DNA of 64,000 nt from Sphingomonas sp. CROZ-RG-20F-R02-07 (GCF_022662335.1 NZ_JAKNQJ010000003.1:310001-374000), one strand, 5' to 3'. Positions 1 through 9,791 are shown, counted from the first letter of the stretch. Numbers and translations: made by a program. Notes: generated by a model not told the origin, from the sequence alone.

Positions 1-261
1 GAGCTGCGTCTCGGCTATTTCGCCGGCATCCTCTATCTCGGGCTGTTCGGATCGGCGGTCGCCTTCACGCTCTATTTCCAGGTGCTGCGCGCGATCGGGC
101 CGGCCAAGGCGGCCTATTCCGGCGTGATCGTGCCCGTGATCGCGATGCTGCTCTCCACCCTCTTCGAGGGCTATCGCTGGTCGCCGCTCGCGGTGGGCGG
201 GGCGGTGCTCGCGGCGATCGGGCTGGTGATTGCCTTGAGGGCGCGCAGGCCGGCACGGTAA
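1..261 (+). CDS. DMT/EamA family transporter, C-terminal end (partial)
   Basis: The frame is open from base 1 to a TAA at 259-261, giving the last 86 residues of an integral membrane protein. Two or three hydrophobic helices are visible, and the loop with a Tyr-Phe-Gln and Gly-Pro-Ala-Lys-Ala pattern is typical of the last repeat of EamA (drug/metabolite) transporters. These normally have ten helices in two EamA repeats and export small metabolites across the inner membrane. The substrate cannot be told. The 3' end overlaps about 90 nt of the convergent epimerase gene. The start lies outside the window. Confidence 0.75.
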   Translation, partial: ELRLGYFAGILYLGLFGSAVAFTLYFQVLRAIGPAKAAYSGVIVPVIAMLLSTLFEGYRWSPLAVGGAVLAAIGLVIALRARRPAR

Positions 262-1007
262 TCGGGATAGCGCGGCGCCCAGCCGAGCACGCGCTTCGCC
301 TTGCCCGCCGCCACCCGCCGATTCTCGCGGTAGAAGCCGCGCGCCATCGGCGACAGCGTCTCCAGCGCCACCACCGGCGGCGGCGGCAATCCCAGCAGGC
401 GCGCGGCGAAGACCATGACGTCGTCCTGCGAAGACGGCCGGTCGTCCGCCAGATTATAGGCGCCGGGGGGCGCCGCGAACCCCGCCACCACGCCGCTTGC
501 CAGATCGTCGACATGGATGCGGCTGAAGACCTGTTCGGGCAGGCCGACGCGGTGCGCGGTGCCCGCCGCGACGCGCTCCAGCGCGGACCGGCCGGGGCCA
601 TAGATGCCAGGCAGGCGGAACACGTGTGCGTCGATTGCGCGCCATGCCGCATCCGCCGCGGTTCGCGCCGGACGCCGGCCGCCAAGCGGTGCCGTCTCGT
701 CCACCCACGCGCCGCCCGCATCGCCATAGACGCCGGTGGACGACAGATAGCCCAGCCACGCGCCGCTCCGCGCGATTGCATCGCCGTAGCGCGCCAGCAC
801 GGGATCGGTGTTGCCGTCGGGGGGAACCGAGGAGAGAATGTGAGTCGCCCGCGCGAGTTCGCCGAAAACCGCGGCATCGTCGTCGAAGCGGAGCAGCCCG
901 GCTCCGCCGCTCCGCGTCGTGCCGCCGACGGATCCGCCCTTCGCACCGACACGGTCGGCGATGCGGCGTGCGCTATATCCCATGCCGAAGACGAACAGAT
1001 GGATCAT
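171..1007 (-). CDS. NAD(P)-dependent epimerase/dehydratase, YeeZ-like (SDR)
   Basis: A 278-residue protein with an N-terminal beta strand and glycine motif (FGMGYSARRIA, residues about 7-17), the dinucleotide-binding turn of extended SDR proteins. A later tract with Leu-Ser-Ser-Thr-Gly-Val-Tyr-Gly fits the catalytic Ser/Tyr region, and LPGIYGPGRSAL fits the substrate-side loop of the family. YeeZ-like proteins are soluble; their substrate is generally unknown. The gene is convergent with the DMT transporter, whose last ~90 nt overlap its 3' end, and divergent from pepN. The last ~25 residues are low complexity, so the functional domain may end earlier. Confidence 0.75.
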   Translation of the reverse strand: MIHLFVFGMGYSARRIADRVGAKGGSVGGTTRSGGAGLLRFDDDAAVFGELARATHILSSVPPDGNTDPVLARYGDAIARSGAWLGYLSSTGVYGDAGGAWVDETAPLGGRRPARTAADAAWRAIDAHVFRLPGIYGPGRSALERVAAGTAHRVGLPEQVFSRIHVDDLASGVVAGFAAPPGAYNLADDRPSSQDDVMVFAARLLGLPPPPVVALETLSPMARGFYRENRRVAAGKAKRVLGWAPRYPDYRAGLRALKAITSPIAASTAPPTASGDQR

Positions 1008-1120
1008 GGCTCGATCCTTAGCCGGTTTTCCGCCGTGCGCGATCCCGGGCGTTTGTTCGCGCGAACATCTCCATGCAAGCTTTGGCTGGCGGCGTGATGG
1101 GCTTGGCCTATATCGAGACG

Positions 1121-3709
1121 ATGCTCGACGCCCGCCACCACTTCGCCCAGCCCGCCGTCACGCAGCGTGAAGATTACCGACCGCCCGAATGGCTGGTGCC
1201 GACCGTTGCGCTCGACTTCGACCTGGATGCGGCGAACACGCGCGTCACGGCCGCGCTGACGGTCACGCGCAACGGCGCGCACGACGCCCCGCTGCGCCTC
1301 GACGGTGCCGGGCAGCAGCCACTCGCCGTCCGCGTCGACGGCGTGGCGGTGAACGATTGGCGGATCGAGGGCGACCAGCTCGTGATCCCGCTCGCCGGCG
1401 ACCGGCACCGCATCGAGACCGAGGTGCGGATCGCGCCCGATCGCAACACCCAGTTGATGGGCCTCTACGCCAGCGGCGGAAACCTGTGCACCCAGTGCGA
1501 GGCGGAGGGCTTTCGCCGGATCACCTTCTTCCCCGATCGCCCCGACGTGCTGAGCGTCTACACCGTGCGGATGACGGCCGATGCCGCGCGCTATCCGGTG
1601 CTGCTCGCGAACGGCGACCCGGTCGCGCAGGGCGATGCGGGAGACGGCCGCCACTGGGCGGAATGGCACGACCCCTTCCCCAAGCCGAGCTACCTCTTCG
1701 CGCTCGTCGCGGGCGACCTCGCCGAGAACTGCGCCGAATTCGTCACGCGCTCGGGCCGCCGCGTGCGGCTCGGCATCTGGGTGCGCGCCGCCGATCTGGC
1801 CAAGACCGTGCACGCGCTCGATGCGCTGAAACTGGCGATGGCGTGGGACGAGCGGGTCTATGGCCGCGAATATGATCTCGACGTGTTCAACATCGTCGCC
1901 GTGGACGATTTCAACTTCGGCGCGATGGAGAACAAGGGGCTGAACATCTTCAACAGCCGCTACATCCTCGCCGATCCCGACACCGCGACCGATTATGATT
2001 ACGACGCGATCGCCGCCGTCGTCGCGCACGAGTATTTCCATAACTGGTCGGGCAACCGGATCACCTGCCGCGACTGGTTCCAGTTGAGTCTCAAGGAAGG
2101 CTTCACCGTCTATCGCGACCAGGGCTTCTCCGCCGACCAGGGCTCGCCCGCGGTCAAGCGGATCGAGGATGTGCGCGGCCTGCGCGCGGCGCAGTTCCCG
2201 GAGGATGCCGGCCCGCTCGCACACCCGGTGCGCCCCGACAGCTATCAGGAGATCAGCAACTTCTACACCGCTACCATCTACAACAAGGGCGCCGAGCTCA
2301 TTCGGATGATGGCGACGATGCTGGGGCCAGTGAAGTTCCGCGCGGCGACCGATCTGTATTTCGACCGGTTCGACGGCACCGCCGCCACCTGCGAGGACTA
2401 TGTCGCCTGCATGGAGGAGGCAGGCGGGATCGACCTCACGCAGTTCCGCCTCTGGTATGCGCAGGCGGGCACGCCGCGCGTCTCCGCCAGCCTGGTGCAG
2501 GAAGGGGAGCGGGCGACGCTCCATCTCGCCCAGCATGTGCCGCCGACACCGGGGCAGGAGCGCAAACAGCCCATGGTGCTGCCGCTGAAGATCCGGCTGT
2601 TCGGCGCGGAAAGCGGACGCGCGCTGATCGACGAGCGGCTGGTGCTGCTGGATTCGCCGCACGCCGCGATAGCATTCGAGGGGCTGACCGAGCGCGCGGT
2701 GCTATCGATCAACCGCGGCTTTTCGGCGCCCGTCGTGATCGAGAGCGATCGAAGCCAGGCGGACCTCGCCTTTCTCGGCGCGCATGACGACGATCCCTTC
2801 GCGCGCTACGAGGCGATGCAGCAGCTCATGCTCGATACGTTGGTGACATCGGCCGCCGGCCGTGCGGCGAATCACCAGCCGGTGATCGATGCGGTGGCGC
2901 ATACGCTGGCGGACCCCGGCCTCGACCGCGCGTTCGTCGCAGAGGCGGTGATGCTGCCGTCCGAAAGCTTCATCGGCGACCAGATGGCGACCGTCGATCC
3001 GCAGGCGATCTTCCACGCGCGTGAGGCGCTGCGCCGCGACCTCGGCCGCGCGCTGGAGGGGCCGTGGCGCCGCGCGCATGCGCTGCCCACGGAACGCCCC
3101 TATCGCTACACGCCCGAGGACAAGGGGCTGCGGCGGCTGCGCAGCGTGGCGCTCGGCTATCTGGCGGCGAGCGGCGCGGGCGACGCCGCGGCACTCGCCT
3201 TCGCGCAGTTCGAACAGGCGGACAACATGACCGATCGCCAGGGCGCGCTGACCACGCTCGTCGCCGGCCCGTCCGATCTGCGCGAGGCGGCGCTCGATAT
3301 CTTCTACAACCGCTATCGCGACAATCCGCTGGTGCTGGACAAATGGTTCCAGACGCAGGCGCTGTCGCCGCGCGACGATGCGGGGGCGGTGGTCCGCGCA
3401 CTGGCGGAGCACCCCGATTTCACGCTCGCCAACCCCAATCGCGCGCGCGCGCTGATCGGCGCGTTCGGCGCGAACCAGCGCGCGTTCAACGCCGCCGACG
3501 GTTCGGGCTATCGCTTCCTTGCGGACCAGATCCTGGCGCTCGACCGGCTGAACCCGCAGACCGCCGCCAAGCTGCTGCCGCCGCTCGCGCGCTGGCGCCG
3601 CTTCGATGCCGGGCGTGCGGCGCTGATGCGGGGCGAGCTGGAACGGATCGTCGCCGCACCCGGCGTGTCGAAGGATCTGTTCGAACAGGCGTCGAAAAGC
3701 CTCGCCTGA
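1121..3709 (+). CDS. pepN: Aminopeptidase N (M1 family, zinc-dependent)
   Basis: An M1 aminopeptidase that removes N-terminal residues from peptides in the cytoplasm. The exopeptidase motif GAMEN lies just upstream of the zinc site HEYFH (residues 303-307 from this start); the third zinc ligand is Glu326, the exact HEXXH-X18-E arrangement. Length (862 residues from this ATG) and the DUF3458-type C-terminal helical region match bacterial PepN of the E. coli type. Starts at 1073 or 1097 are possible in the same frame; 1121 was chosen because residues before it do not resemble the family. No SD sequence settles the start. The gene stands alone, divergent from the epimerase. Confidence 0.95.
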   Translation: MLDARHHFAQPAVTQREDYRPPEWLVPTVALDFDLDAANTRVTAALTVTRNGAHDAPLRLDGAGQQPLAVRVDGVAVNDWRIEGDQLVIPLAGDRHRIETEVRIAPDRNTQLMGLYASGGNLCTQCEAEGFRRITFFPDRPDVLSVYTVRMTADAARYPVLLANGDPVAQGDAGDGRHWAEWHDPFPKPSYLFALVAGDLAENCAEFVTRSGRRVRLGIWVRAADLAKTVHALDALKLAMAWDERVYGREYDLDVFNIVAVDDFNFGAMENKGLNIFNSRYILADPDTATDYDYDAIAAVVAHEYFHNWSGNRITCRDWFQLSLKEGFTVYRDQGFSADQGSPAVKRIEDVRGLRAAQFPEDAGPLAHPVRPDSYQEISNFYTATIYNKGAELIRMMATMLGPVKFRAATDLYFDRFDGTAATCEDYVACMEEAGGIDLTQFRLWYAQAGTPRVSASLVQEGERATLHLAQHVPPTPGQERKQPMVLPLKIRLFGAESGRALIDERLVLLDSPHAAIAFEGLTERAVLSINRGFSAPVVIESDRSQADLAFLGAHDDDPFARYEAMQQLMLDTLVTSAAGRAANHQPVIDAVAHTLADPGLDRAFVAEAVMLPSESFIGDQMATVDPQAIFHAREALRRDLGRALEGPWRRAHALPTERPYRYTPEDKGLRRLRSVALGYLAASGAGDAAALAFAQFEQADNMTDRQGALTTLVAGPSDLREAALDIFYNRYRDNPLVLDKWFQTQALSPRDDAGAVVRALAEHPDFTLANPNRARALIGAFGANQRAFNAADGSGYRFLADQILALDRLNPQTAAKLLPPLARWRRFDAGRAALMRGELERIVAAPGVSKDLFEQASKSLA

Positions 3710-3736
3710 CGCGGGAACCGCGCCGCGCTGGCGCGA

Positions 3737-4108
3737 TCAGAAGAGCCGGCCGCCGTTCGGCACCGGCGCGGCGGGCGTCACCAGCACCACCTTGCCCGCG
3801 GCATCGGGGAAGCCGAGCGTCAGCACCTCGGACATCATCGGCCCGATCTGCCGCGGCGGAAAATTGACGACCGCCGCCACCTGACGCCCGATCAGCGTCT
3901 CGGGCGGATGATGCTCCACGATCTGCGCGGACGATCGCTTCACGCCCACCGTCGGGCCGAAATCGATTGTCAGGATCAGCGCGGGCTTGCGCGCCTTGGC
4001 GAAGGGCTCTGCCGCGATCACGGTGCCGACGCGAATGTCGACCTTCAGAAAATCCTCGAAGCCGATCGAATCGGCCGCCCGGGCGGCGGGATCATGCGCG
4101 ACGTGCAT
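3737..4108 (-). CDS. csaA: CsaA-type tRNA-binding domain protein
   Basis: A 123-residue stand-alone OB-fold tRNA-binding domain (EMAP/Trbp111 type). The order of motifs is that of CsaA: Phe-Leu-Lys-Val-Asp-Ile-Arg-Val-Gly near residue 19, an Ala-Arg-Lys-Pro-Ala segment, Lys-Arg-Ser-Ser-Ala-Gln near residue 58, then VVNFPPRQIGPMMSEVL. Family members bind tRNA as dimers and have been reported as secretion-related chaperones. It is the last gene of a minus-strand run gltB-fzlA-csaA and shares one base with the upstream gene, so co-transcription is very likely. Confidence 0.9.
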   Translation of the reverse strand: MHVAHDPAARAADSIGFEDFLKVDIRVGTVIAAEPFAKARKPALILTIDFGPTVGVKRSSAQIVEHHPPETLIGRQVAAVVNFPPRQIGPMMSEVLTLGFPDAAGKVVLVTPAAPVPNGGRLF

Positions 4109-4779
4109 CAGAAATCGACATTGTCGTAATGGGCGGGCGGCCCGATCAGCTCCATCCGCTCGGACAGCAGCGGGCGGAAGCTTGGCCGACTCTTGAAGCC
4201 GCGATACCAGCGCGCGGTCTGCTCGTGGCTCTTCCAGTCGATGCCGCCCAGATAATCCGCCACCGAGATCTGCGCCGCCGCCGCCAGATCGGCGAGGCTC
4301 ATCGTCGCGCCGCCCAGCCAGTTGCGGTGATCGAGCAGATAATCGGTGTAATCGAGATGCCCGACGGCCGCCTTCATCGCCTCGCGCAGCCCCTTGGCAT
4401 CGGGCGCGGCGCGGTGGGCGAGCCGTTTCACCATGCGTTCGTGGAGCAGCGGGCCGGTGACGTCGCGGTAGAATTGCGTGTCGAACCAGGTGACGAGCCG
4501 GCGGATCTCGGCGCGGTTGGCAGCGGGGCCGTTGATCATCGCCGCCTTGTCGACCGTCTCCTCGAGATATTCGCAGATCGCCATCGAATCGATCAGCAAC
4601 AGCCCTCGCGCCGCGTCGGTCATCACCGGGGTCTGCCCGGCGGGATTCATGTCGAGAAATTCGTCGCGCCGGTCCCAGGGCGATTCGCGCACCAATTCAT
4701 AGCCGACGCCCTTCTCCCCCAGCAGGAGACGCACCTTGCGGCTGAACGGGCAGAGCGGGAATTGGTAGAGTTGCCACAT
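4108..4779 (-). CDS. fzlA: Glutathione S-transferase fold protein, FzlA-like
   Basis: A 223-residue protein with an N-terminal thioredoxin-like domain (LYQFPLCPFSRKVRLLLGEKG, with Cys-Pro-Phe-Ser in the usual active-site turn) and an all-helical C-terminal half. The N-terminus, the Met-Asn-Pro-Ala-Gly-Gln-Thr-Pro-Val segment and the length resemble FzlA, the GST-fold protein of alphaproteobacteria that binds FtsZ and promotes constriction in Caulobacter. A plain GST is the alternative, since the FtsZ-binding surface cannot be judged by eye. It lies between gltB (39 bp upstream) and csaA (1-nt overlap). Confidence 0.75.
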   Translation of the reverse strand: MWQLYQFPLCPFSRKVRLLLGEKGVGYELVRESPWDRRDEFLDMNPAGQTPVMTDAARGLLLIDSMAICEYLEETVDKAAMINGPAANRAEIRRLVTWFDTQFYRDVTGPLLHERMVKRLAHRAAPDAKGLREAMKAAVGHLDYTDYLLDHRNWLGGATMSLADLAAAAQISVADYLGGIDWKSHEQTARWYRGFKSRPSFRPLLSERMELIGPPAHYDNVDF

Positions 4780-4818
4780 CCCGCCCGTGTAGGCCCGCCG
4801 GACGGCCTATGCCAAGCG

Positions 4819-7800
4819 CTACTCCGCGGCGACGAGCGCCTCGGCGTCATCCAGCGGATGCGCCAGCCGCGTCAGCATTTCCTTTGGCACCACCTGCCAG
4901 AAATCACCCGCGACACGGTCCCAATCCTCGATCAGCCCGCGCGACCATTTGCTGTCCGTGGCGCGCGCGTGCTCGCGCACCAGATCCTGCAGCACGCTCG
5001 CCCAGTGGAGCGATGCGAGGCGCTGCCACACGATTCCCTCGGGATTGGCGCGGCGCGCGAACGCACCGTGCGGATCGTAGACGAATGCCATCCCGCCCGT
5101 CATCCCAGCGCCGAAATTCGTGCCGACCTGCCCCAGCACGACGGCGATGCCGCCGGTCATATATTCGCAGCCATTGGCGCCGCAGCCCTCGACCACCACG
5201 GTCGCGCCCGAATTGCGCACCGCGAACCGCTCGCCCGCCTGGCCCGCCGCGAATAGACGGCCCGACGTCGCGCCGTAGAGCACGGTGTTGCCGACGATCG
5301 TGTTGTTCTGGCTGGCAAGCGGCGACGACACGGCGGGCCGCACGATGATGGTGCCGCCCGACAGCCCCTTGCCGACATAGTCGTTGGCGTCGCCGAACAC
5401 CTCGAGCGTCACGCCCTTGCACAGGAACGCGCCGAGCGACTGCCCCGCACTGCCGCGCAGCCGCACGGTGACGTGCCCGTCGGCGAGCGCGCTCATCCCG
5501 AAGGTGCGCGTGATCTCGCCCGACAGGCTGGTGCCGACCGCCCGGTGCGTGTTGCGCACCGAATAGGTGAGCTGCATCTTCTCGCCGCGGCTGAACACGG
5601 CGGCGGCGTCCTTGATGATCTGCGCATCCAGGCTGTCGGGCACCGCATTGCGGAAGGTCGCAAGTGAGAAGCGCCGTTCGGCGTCCGTGGCATCCACCTT
5701 GGCGAGGATCGGGTTCAGATCGAGATCGTCGAGATGCTCGGCGCCGCGGCTTACCTGGCGCAGCAACTGCGTCTGCCCGATCACCTCGTCCAGGCTGCGG
5801 AAGCCGAGCCGGGCGAGAATGTCGCGCACCTCCTCGGCGATGAAGGTCATCAGGTTGATGACCTTTTCGGGCGTGCCCGTGAATTTGGCGCGCAGCCGCT
5901 CGTCCTGCACGCACACGCCCACCGGGCAGGTGTTGGAATGGCATTGCCGCACCATGATGCAGCCCATCGCAACGAGCGAGAGCGTGCCGATCCCGAACTC
6001 CTCGGCGCCGAGGATCGCGGCGATCACGATGTCGCGCCCGGTCTTCAGACCGCCATCGGCGCGCAGCCGGATCCGACCGCGCAGGCCGTTGAGCGTCAGC
6101 GTCTGGTTGACCTCGCTGAGGCCCATTTCCCACGGCGTGCCGGCATATTTGATGCTGGTCTGCGGCGACGCCCCGGTGCCGCCGACATGGCCCGAGACGA
6201 GGATCACGTCCGCATGCGCCTTGGCCACGCCCGCCGCGACGGTGCCGATCCCCGCCGAGCTGACGAGCTTCACGCAGACCCGCGCGCGCGGGTTGATCTG
6301 CTTCAGATCATAGATGAGCTGTGCCAGATCCTCGATCGAATAGATGTCGTGATGCGGCGGCGGGCTGATGAGCGTCACGCCCGGAGTTGCGTGGCGCAAC
6401 TTCGCGATGAATTCGGTCACCTTGAACCCGGGCAACTGCCCGCCCTCGCCGGGCTTGGCGCCCTGCGCCACCTTGATCTCGATCTCCTCGCAGGCGTTCA
6501 GATATTCCGCGGTGACGCCGAAGCGCCCGCTGGCGATCTGCTTCACGCCTGAATTGGCGTTGTCGCCGTTGGCATAGGGCTTGTAGCGCAGCACGTCCTC
6601 GCCGCCCTCGCCCGACACCGCCTTGGCGCCGATCCGGTTCATGGCGATCGCCAGCGTCTCGTGCGCCTCGGGCGACAGCGCGCCGAGCGACATGCCGGGC
6701 GTGACGAAGCGCTTGCGGATTTCGGTGATCGCCTCGACCTGATCGACGGGCACGCCCTCGGCCGGAAAGTTGAACTGTAGCAAGTCGCGCAGATAGACCG
6801 GCGGCATATCCGCCACGCCGCGCGCGAACTGCAGATATTGCGAATAGCTGTCGGTCGCCACCGCGCTTTGCAGCAGGTGCATCAGTTGCGCGGAATAGGC
6901 GTGAGTCTCCCCGGTGTGCCGCTGGCGATAGAAACCGCCGATCGGCAGCGTCGCGACCGCGGCATCGAACGCCGCCTCGTGGCGCAGTGCGGCATTCAGG
7001 TGGAGCGAGGCATAGCCCTCGCCGCTGATCTTGGCTGGCATGCCGGGGAACAGATCGTTCACCAGCGCGCGGCTGAGCCCCACCGCCTCGAAATTATAGC
7101 CGCCGCGGTAGGACGAGATCACCGCGATGCCCATTTTCGAGATGATCTTGAGCAGCCCGTCCTCGATCGCGGTGCGGTGCCGCGCCAGGCACTGGTCGAA
7201 CGCCAGATCGCCGAACAGCCCGCGCGCATGGCGGTCCGCGATCGCGGCTTCGGCCAGATAGGCGTTCACCGTCGTCGCGCCCACGCCGATCAGCACCGCG
7301 TAATAATGCGTGTCGAGGCATTCGGCGCTGCGCACGTTGATGCTGGCGTACGACCGCAGGCCGCGCCGCACGAGATGCGTGTGCACCGCGGCCGCGGCGA
7401 GCACGCCAGCGATCGCCACCCGGTCTTCGCAGACCTGCTCGTCGGTGAGGAACAATTCGCTCTTGCCTTGGCGCACCGCCTGTTCGGCCTCGTTGCGAAT
7501 CCGCTGGATCGCCGCGCGCAGCCGTTCGGGGCCGCCCCCGGCATCGAAGGTGCAGTCGATCGTCGCCGCGCTGCCGGCGAAATGCGCCTTCAGCCGATCC
7601 CAGTCCGCGCAGGTCAGCACGGGCGAATCGAGCACCAGCACGCGCGTGCGCCGATCCTCGGTATCGAGGATGTTGGCCAGATTGCCGAACCGCGTCTTCA
7701 GCGACATCACATGGCGTTCCCGCAGCGAATCGATCGGCGGGTTGGTCACCTGGCTGAAATTCTGGCGGAAGAACTGGCTGATGAGCCGCGGCTTGTCGGA

Positions 7801-9324
7801 AATGACCGCGAGCGGCGTGTCGTCGCCCATCGATCCGATCGCTTCCTTGGCGCCATCGATCATCGGCGACAGGATCAGCTCCATGTCTTCGACGGTCTGC
7901 CCGGCCGCGACCTGGCGGCGCGTCAGCTCGGCGCGCGGATAGCGCATCGCGGCTTCACTCGGCGGCAGATCGTGGATCGTCAGGAACGCGCCGGTCATGG
8001 CGGCATAATCCGCCTCGCCCGCGATCCGGTCCTTCACCGCGCGATCCTCGAGCACCACGCCCTCGTCGAGATCGACCGCGATCATCTGCCCCGGCCCCAG
8101 CCGGCCCTTGGCGACGATCGTGCTCTCGGGCACGACCACCATGCCGCTTTCCGAGCCGACGATCAGCAGCCCGTCCGACGTGCGGGTGTAGCGCAGCGGG
8201 CGCAGCGCGTTGCGGTCCATCCCCGCAACCGCCCAGCGGCCATCGGTCATGGCCAGCGCGGCGGGGCCGTCCCACGGCTCCATGACGCTCGCATAATAGC
8301 GATACATCGCGGCATGCGCGTCGGGCGTGTCGCCGCGCTCGTCCAACGCTTCGGGCACCAGCATCAGCTTGGCGGTGGGGGCGTCGCGGCCCGACCGGCA
8401 GATCGCCTCGAACACCGCGTCGAGCGCCGCGGTGTCGGAGGCGCCCGCCGGGATCACCGGCTTGATGTCCTCCGAATCCTCGCCGAAGGCGAGGCTCGCC
8501 ATGCGGATCTCGTGGCTGAGCATCCAGTTCTTGTTGCCGCGGATCGTGTTGATCTCGCCGTTATGCGCCAGGCAGCGGAACGGCTGCGCCAGCCACCATT
8601 GCGGGAAGGTGTTGGTCGAATAACGCTGGTGGAAGATCGCGACACGCGATTCGAAGCGCCGGTCGGTCAGGTCGGGGTAGAAGATCGACAGCGATTCGGC
8701 GAGGAACAGCCCCTTGTAGACGATCGAGCGGCACGACAGGCTGCAGATATAGAAGCCCTGCAACTGCGCCGCGATCACGCGCTTTTCGATCCGGCGGCGG
8801 ACGAGATAGAGGTTCTTCTCGAATTCGCCCGCATCCTGATCCTCGGGCAACGGGCCGGCAATCATGATCTGCTCGATCTCGGGCCGCGTCGCCTGCCCCT
8901 TCATGCCGATCACCGACACGTCGACCGGCACCTGGCGCCAGCCATAGATGGTGTAGCCCGCCTCGATGATCGCCGATTCGACGATCGTGCGGCAGGATTC
9001 CTGCGCGCCGAGATCGGTGCGCGGCAGGAAGATCATGCCGACCGCCAGCCGGTTCGGCCGCACCTTATGGCCGGACCCTGCGATCGCATCGTCGAAGAAC
9101 CGATGCGGCAGATCGACGTGGAGCCCCGCGCCGTCGCCCGTCTTGCCGTCGGCATCGACCGCGCCGCGGTGCCACACCGCCTTCAGCGCATCGATCGCGG
9201 ACTGCACGACGCGGCGCGACGCCTTGCCGTCGGTCGCGGCGACGAGGCCGACGCCACACGCGTCGGATTCATAGTCGGGGCGATACATGCCGTGTTCGGC
9301 AAGGCGGGTGCGTTCGTCGGTCAT
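4819..9324 (-). CDS. gltB: Glutamate synthase (NADPH) large subunit
   Basis: The large subunit makes glutamate from glutamine and 2-oxoglutarate with GltD. The 1501-residue protein has the class II amidotransferase domain, whose mature N-terminal Cys is Cys22 in ESDACGVGLV after a short propeptide. It then has the central domain, the FMN-binding TIM barrel, a 3Fe-4S cysteine cluster (CIMVRQCHSNTCPVGVC, about bases 5910-5970) and the C-terminal GXGXG beta-helix. The ATG at 9324 was chosen because it overlaps the upstream HEPN stop as ATGA and gives a family-length N-terminus. The operon order is gltD, MNT, HEPN, gltB. Confidence 0.97.
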   Translation of the reverse strand: MTDERTRLAEHGMYRPDYESDACGVGLVAATDGKASRRVVQSAIDALKAVWHRGAVDADGKTGDGAGLHVDLPHRFFDDAIAGSGHKVRPNRLAVGMIFLPRTDLGAQESCRTIVESAIIEAGYTIYGWRQVPVDVSVIGMKGQATRPEIEQIMIAGPLPEDQDAGEFEKNLYLVRRRIEKRVIAAQLQGFYICSLSCRSIVYKGLFLAESLSIFYPDLTDRRFESRVAIFHQRYSTNTFPQWWLAQPFRCLAHNGEINTIRGNKNWMLSHEIRMASLAFGEDSEDIKPVIPAGASDTAALDAVFEAICRSGRDAPTAKLMLVPEALDERGDTPDAHAAMYRYYASVMEPWDGPAALAMTDGRWAVAGMDRNALRPLRYTRTSDGLLIVGSESGMVVVPESTIVAKGRLGPGQMIAVDLDEGVVLEDRAVKDRIAGEADYAAMTGAFLTIHDLPPSEAAMRYPRAELTRRQVAAGQTVEDMELILSPMIDGAKEAIGSMGDDTPLAVISDKPRLISQFFRQNFSQVTNPPIDSLRERHVMSLKTRFGNLANILDTEDRRTRVLVLDSPVLTCADWDRLKAHFAGSAATIDCTFDAGGGPERLRAAIQRIRNEAEQAVRQGKSELFLTDEQVCEDRVAIAGVLAAAAVHTHLVRRGLRSYASINVRSAECLDTHYYAVLIGVGATTVNAYLAEAAIADRHARGLFGDLAFDQCLARHRTAIEDGLLKIISKMGIAVISSYRGGYNFEAVGLSRALVNDLFPGMPAKISGEGYASLHLNAALRHEAAFDAAVATLPIGGFYRQRHTGETHAYSAQLMHLLQSAVATDSYSQYLQFARGVADMPPVYLRDLLQFNFPAEGVPVDQVEAITEIRKRFVTPGMSLGALSPEAHETLAIAMNRIGAKAVSGEGGEDVLRYKPYANGDNANSGVKQIASGRFGVTAEYLNACEEIEIKVAQGAKPGEGGQLPGFKVTEFIAKLRHATPGVTLISPPPHHDIYSIEDLAQLIYDLKQINPRARVCVKLVSSAGIGTVAAGVAKAHADVILVSGHVGGTGASPQTSIKYAGTPWEMGLSEVNQTLTLNGLRGRIRLRADGGLKTGRDIVIAAILGAEEFGIGTLSLVAMGCIMVRQCHSNTCPVGVCVQDERLRAKFTGTPEKVINLMTFIAEEVRDILARLGFRSLDEVIGQTQLLRQVSRGAEHLDDLDLNPILAKVDATDAERRFSLATFRNAVPDSLDAQIIKDAAAVFSRGEKMQLTYSVRNTHRAVGTSLSGEITRTFGMSALADGHVTVRLRGSAGQSLGAFLCKGVTLEVFGDANDYVGKGLSGGTIIVRPAVSSPLASQNNTIVGNTVLYGATSGRLFAAGQAGERFAVRNSGATVVVEGCGANGCEYMTGGIAVVLGQVGTNFGAGMTGGMAFVYDPHGAFARRANPEGIVWQRLASLHWASVLQDLVREHARATDSKWSRGLIEDWDRVAGDFWQVVPKEMLTRLAHPLDDAEALVAAE

Positions 9325-9791
9325 GGCAGCAATCCCCGAGCGGCGATGCGCGTTCGCGGCACCGCGTAAGTTGTCGTCAGCCGCTGCATCGCGGCCCAGG
9401 TGTCGTTCACCCGATCGACCTGTTCGCTTTCCGCGATCGGATATTCGTGGACCGGGCGGTTCCACAGCTCGATGGCGTCGATCCACTCGTCGGCATCATC
9501 GACGATCCCCATCTTCTCGAGCTGGCTCGCCTGATCGCGTCTGGTCGTCGCGCGCGCATCCTCCGCCTCCCAGCTCAGATACGCGCGGAACAGACGGCCC
9601 AGCATGTCCTGCAACTGCTCGTAACGCTTCAGCATCGCGATGGACGCGATACGCTCGAGCAGCGGCGACCGGCTGAGATCATCATCCGTCGCCGGCAGGA
9701 TCGGGGCGAGGATGGGCCGCACGTCCCCGATGCCGGAAACGATCCGGTCGCAGCGCGCAACCGACGCCCGGATCACCTCCTCGACCGTCAC
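9321..9791 (-). CDS. HEPN-like (HepT-type) protein, partner of MNT nucleotidyltransferase
   Basis: A 156-residue, mostly helical protein directly downstream of a minimal nucleotidyltransferase, the arrangement of HepT/MntA toxin-antitoxin pairs. The signature region near the C-terminal half is LWNRPVHEYP (residues 109-118), which keeps His115-x-Tyr117 of the HEPN RNase motif. The arginine expected five residues before the histidine (R-x4-H) is Trp110. Arg112 lies only three residues before His115, so RNase activity is doubtful. The GTG start at 9791 overlaps the MNT stop as GTGA, and its stop overlaps the gltB start as ATGA. The HEPN assignment rests on this motif, the helical character and the MNT partner. 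Confidence 0.65.
   Translation of the reverse strand: MTVEEVIRASVARCDRIVSGIGDVRPILAPILPATDDDLSRSPLLERIASIAMLKRYEQLQDMLGRLFRAYLSWEAEDARATTRRDQASQLEKMGIVDDADEWIDAIELWNRPVHEYPIAESEQVDRVNDTWAAMQRLTTTYAVPRTRIAARGLLP

Noticed and set aside
1004..2662. Minus-strand frame of 552 codons opposite pepN
   Set aside because: It covers the catalytic region of pepN in antisense and has no family features.
6838..9369. Plus-strand open frame of 843 codons opposite gltB
   Set aside because: It has Arg/His/Asp-rich composition with no domain and lies fully antisense to a gene with clear motifs; it is a product of high GC third positions.
9325..9486. N-terminal extension of gltB to 9486
   Set aside because: It would place extra residues before the propeptide and overlap the HEPN gene widely; the ATG at 9324 makes a neat ATGA junction.
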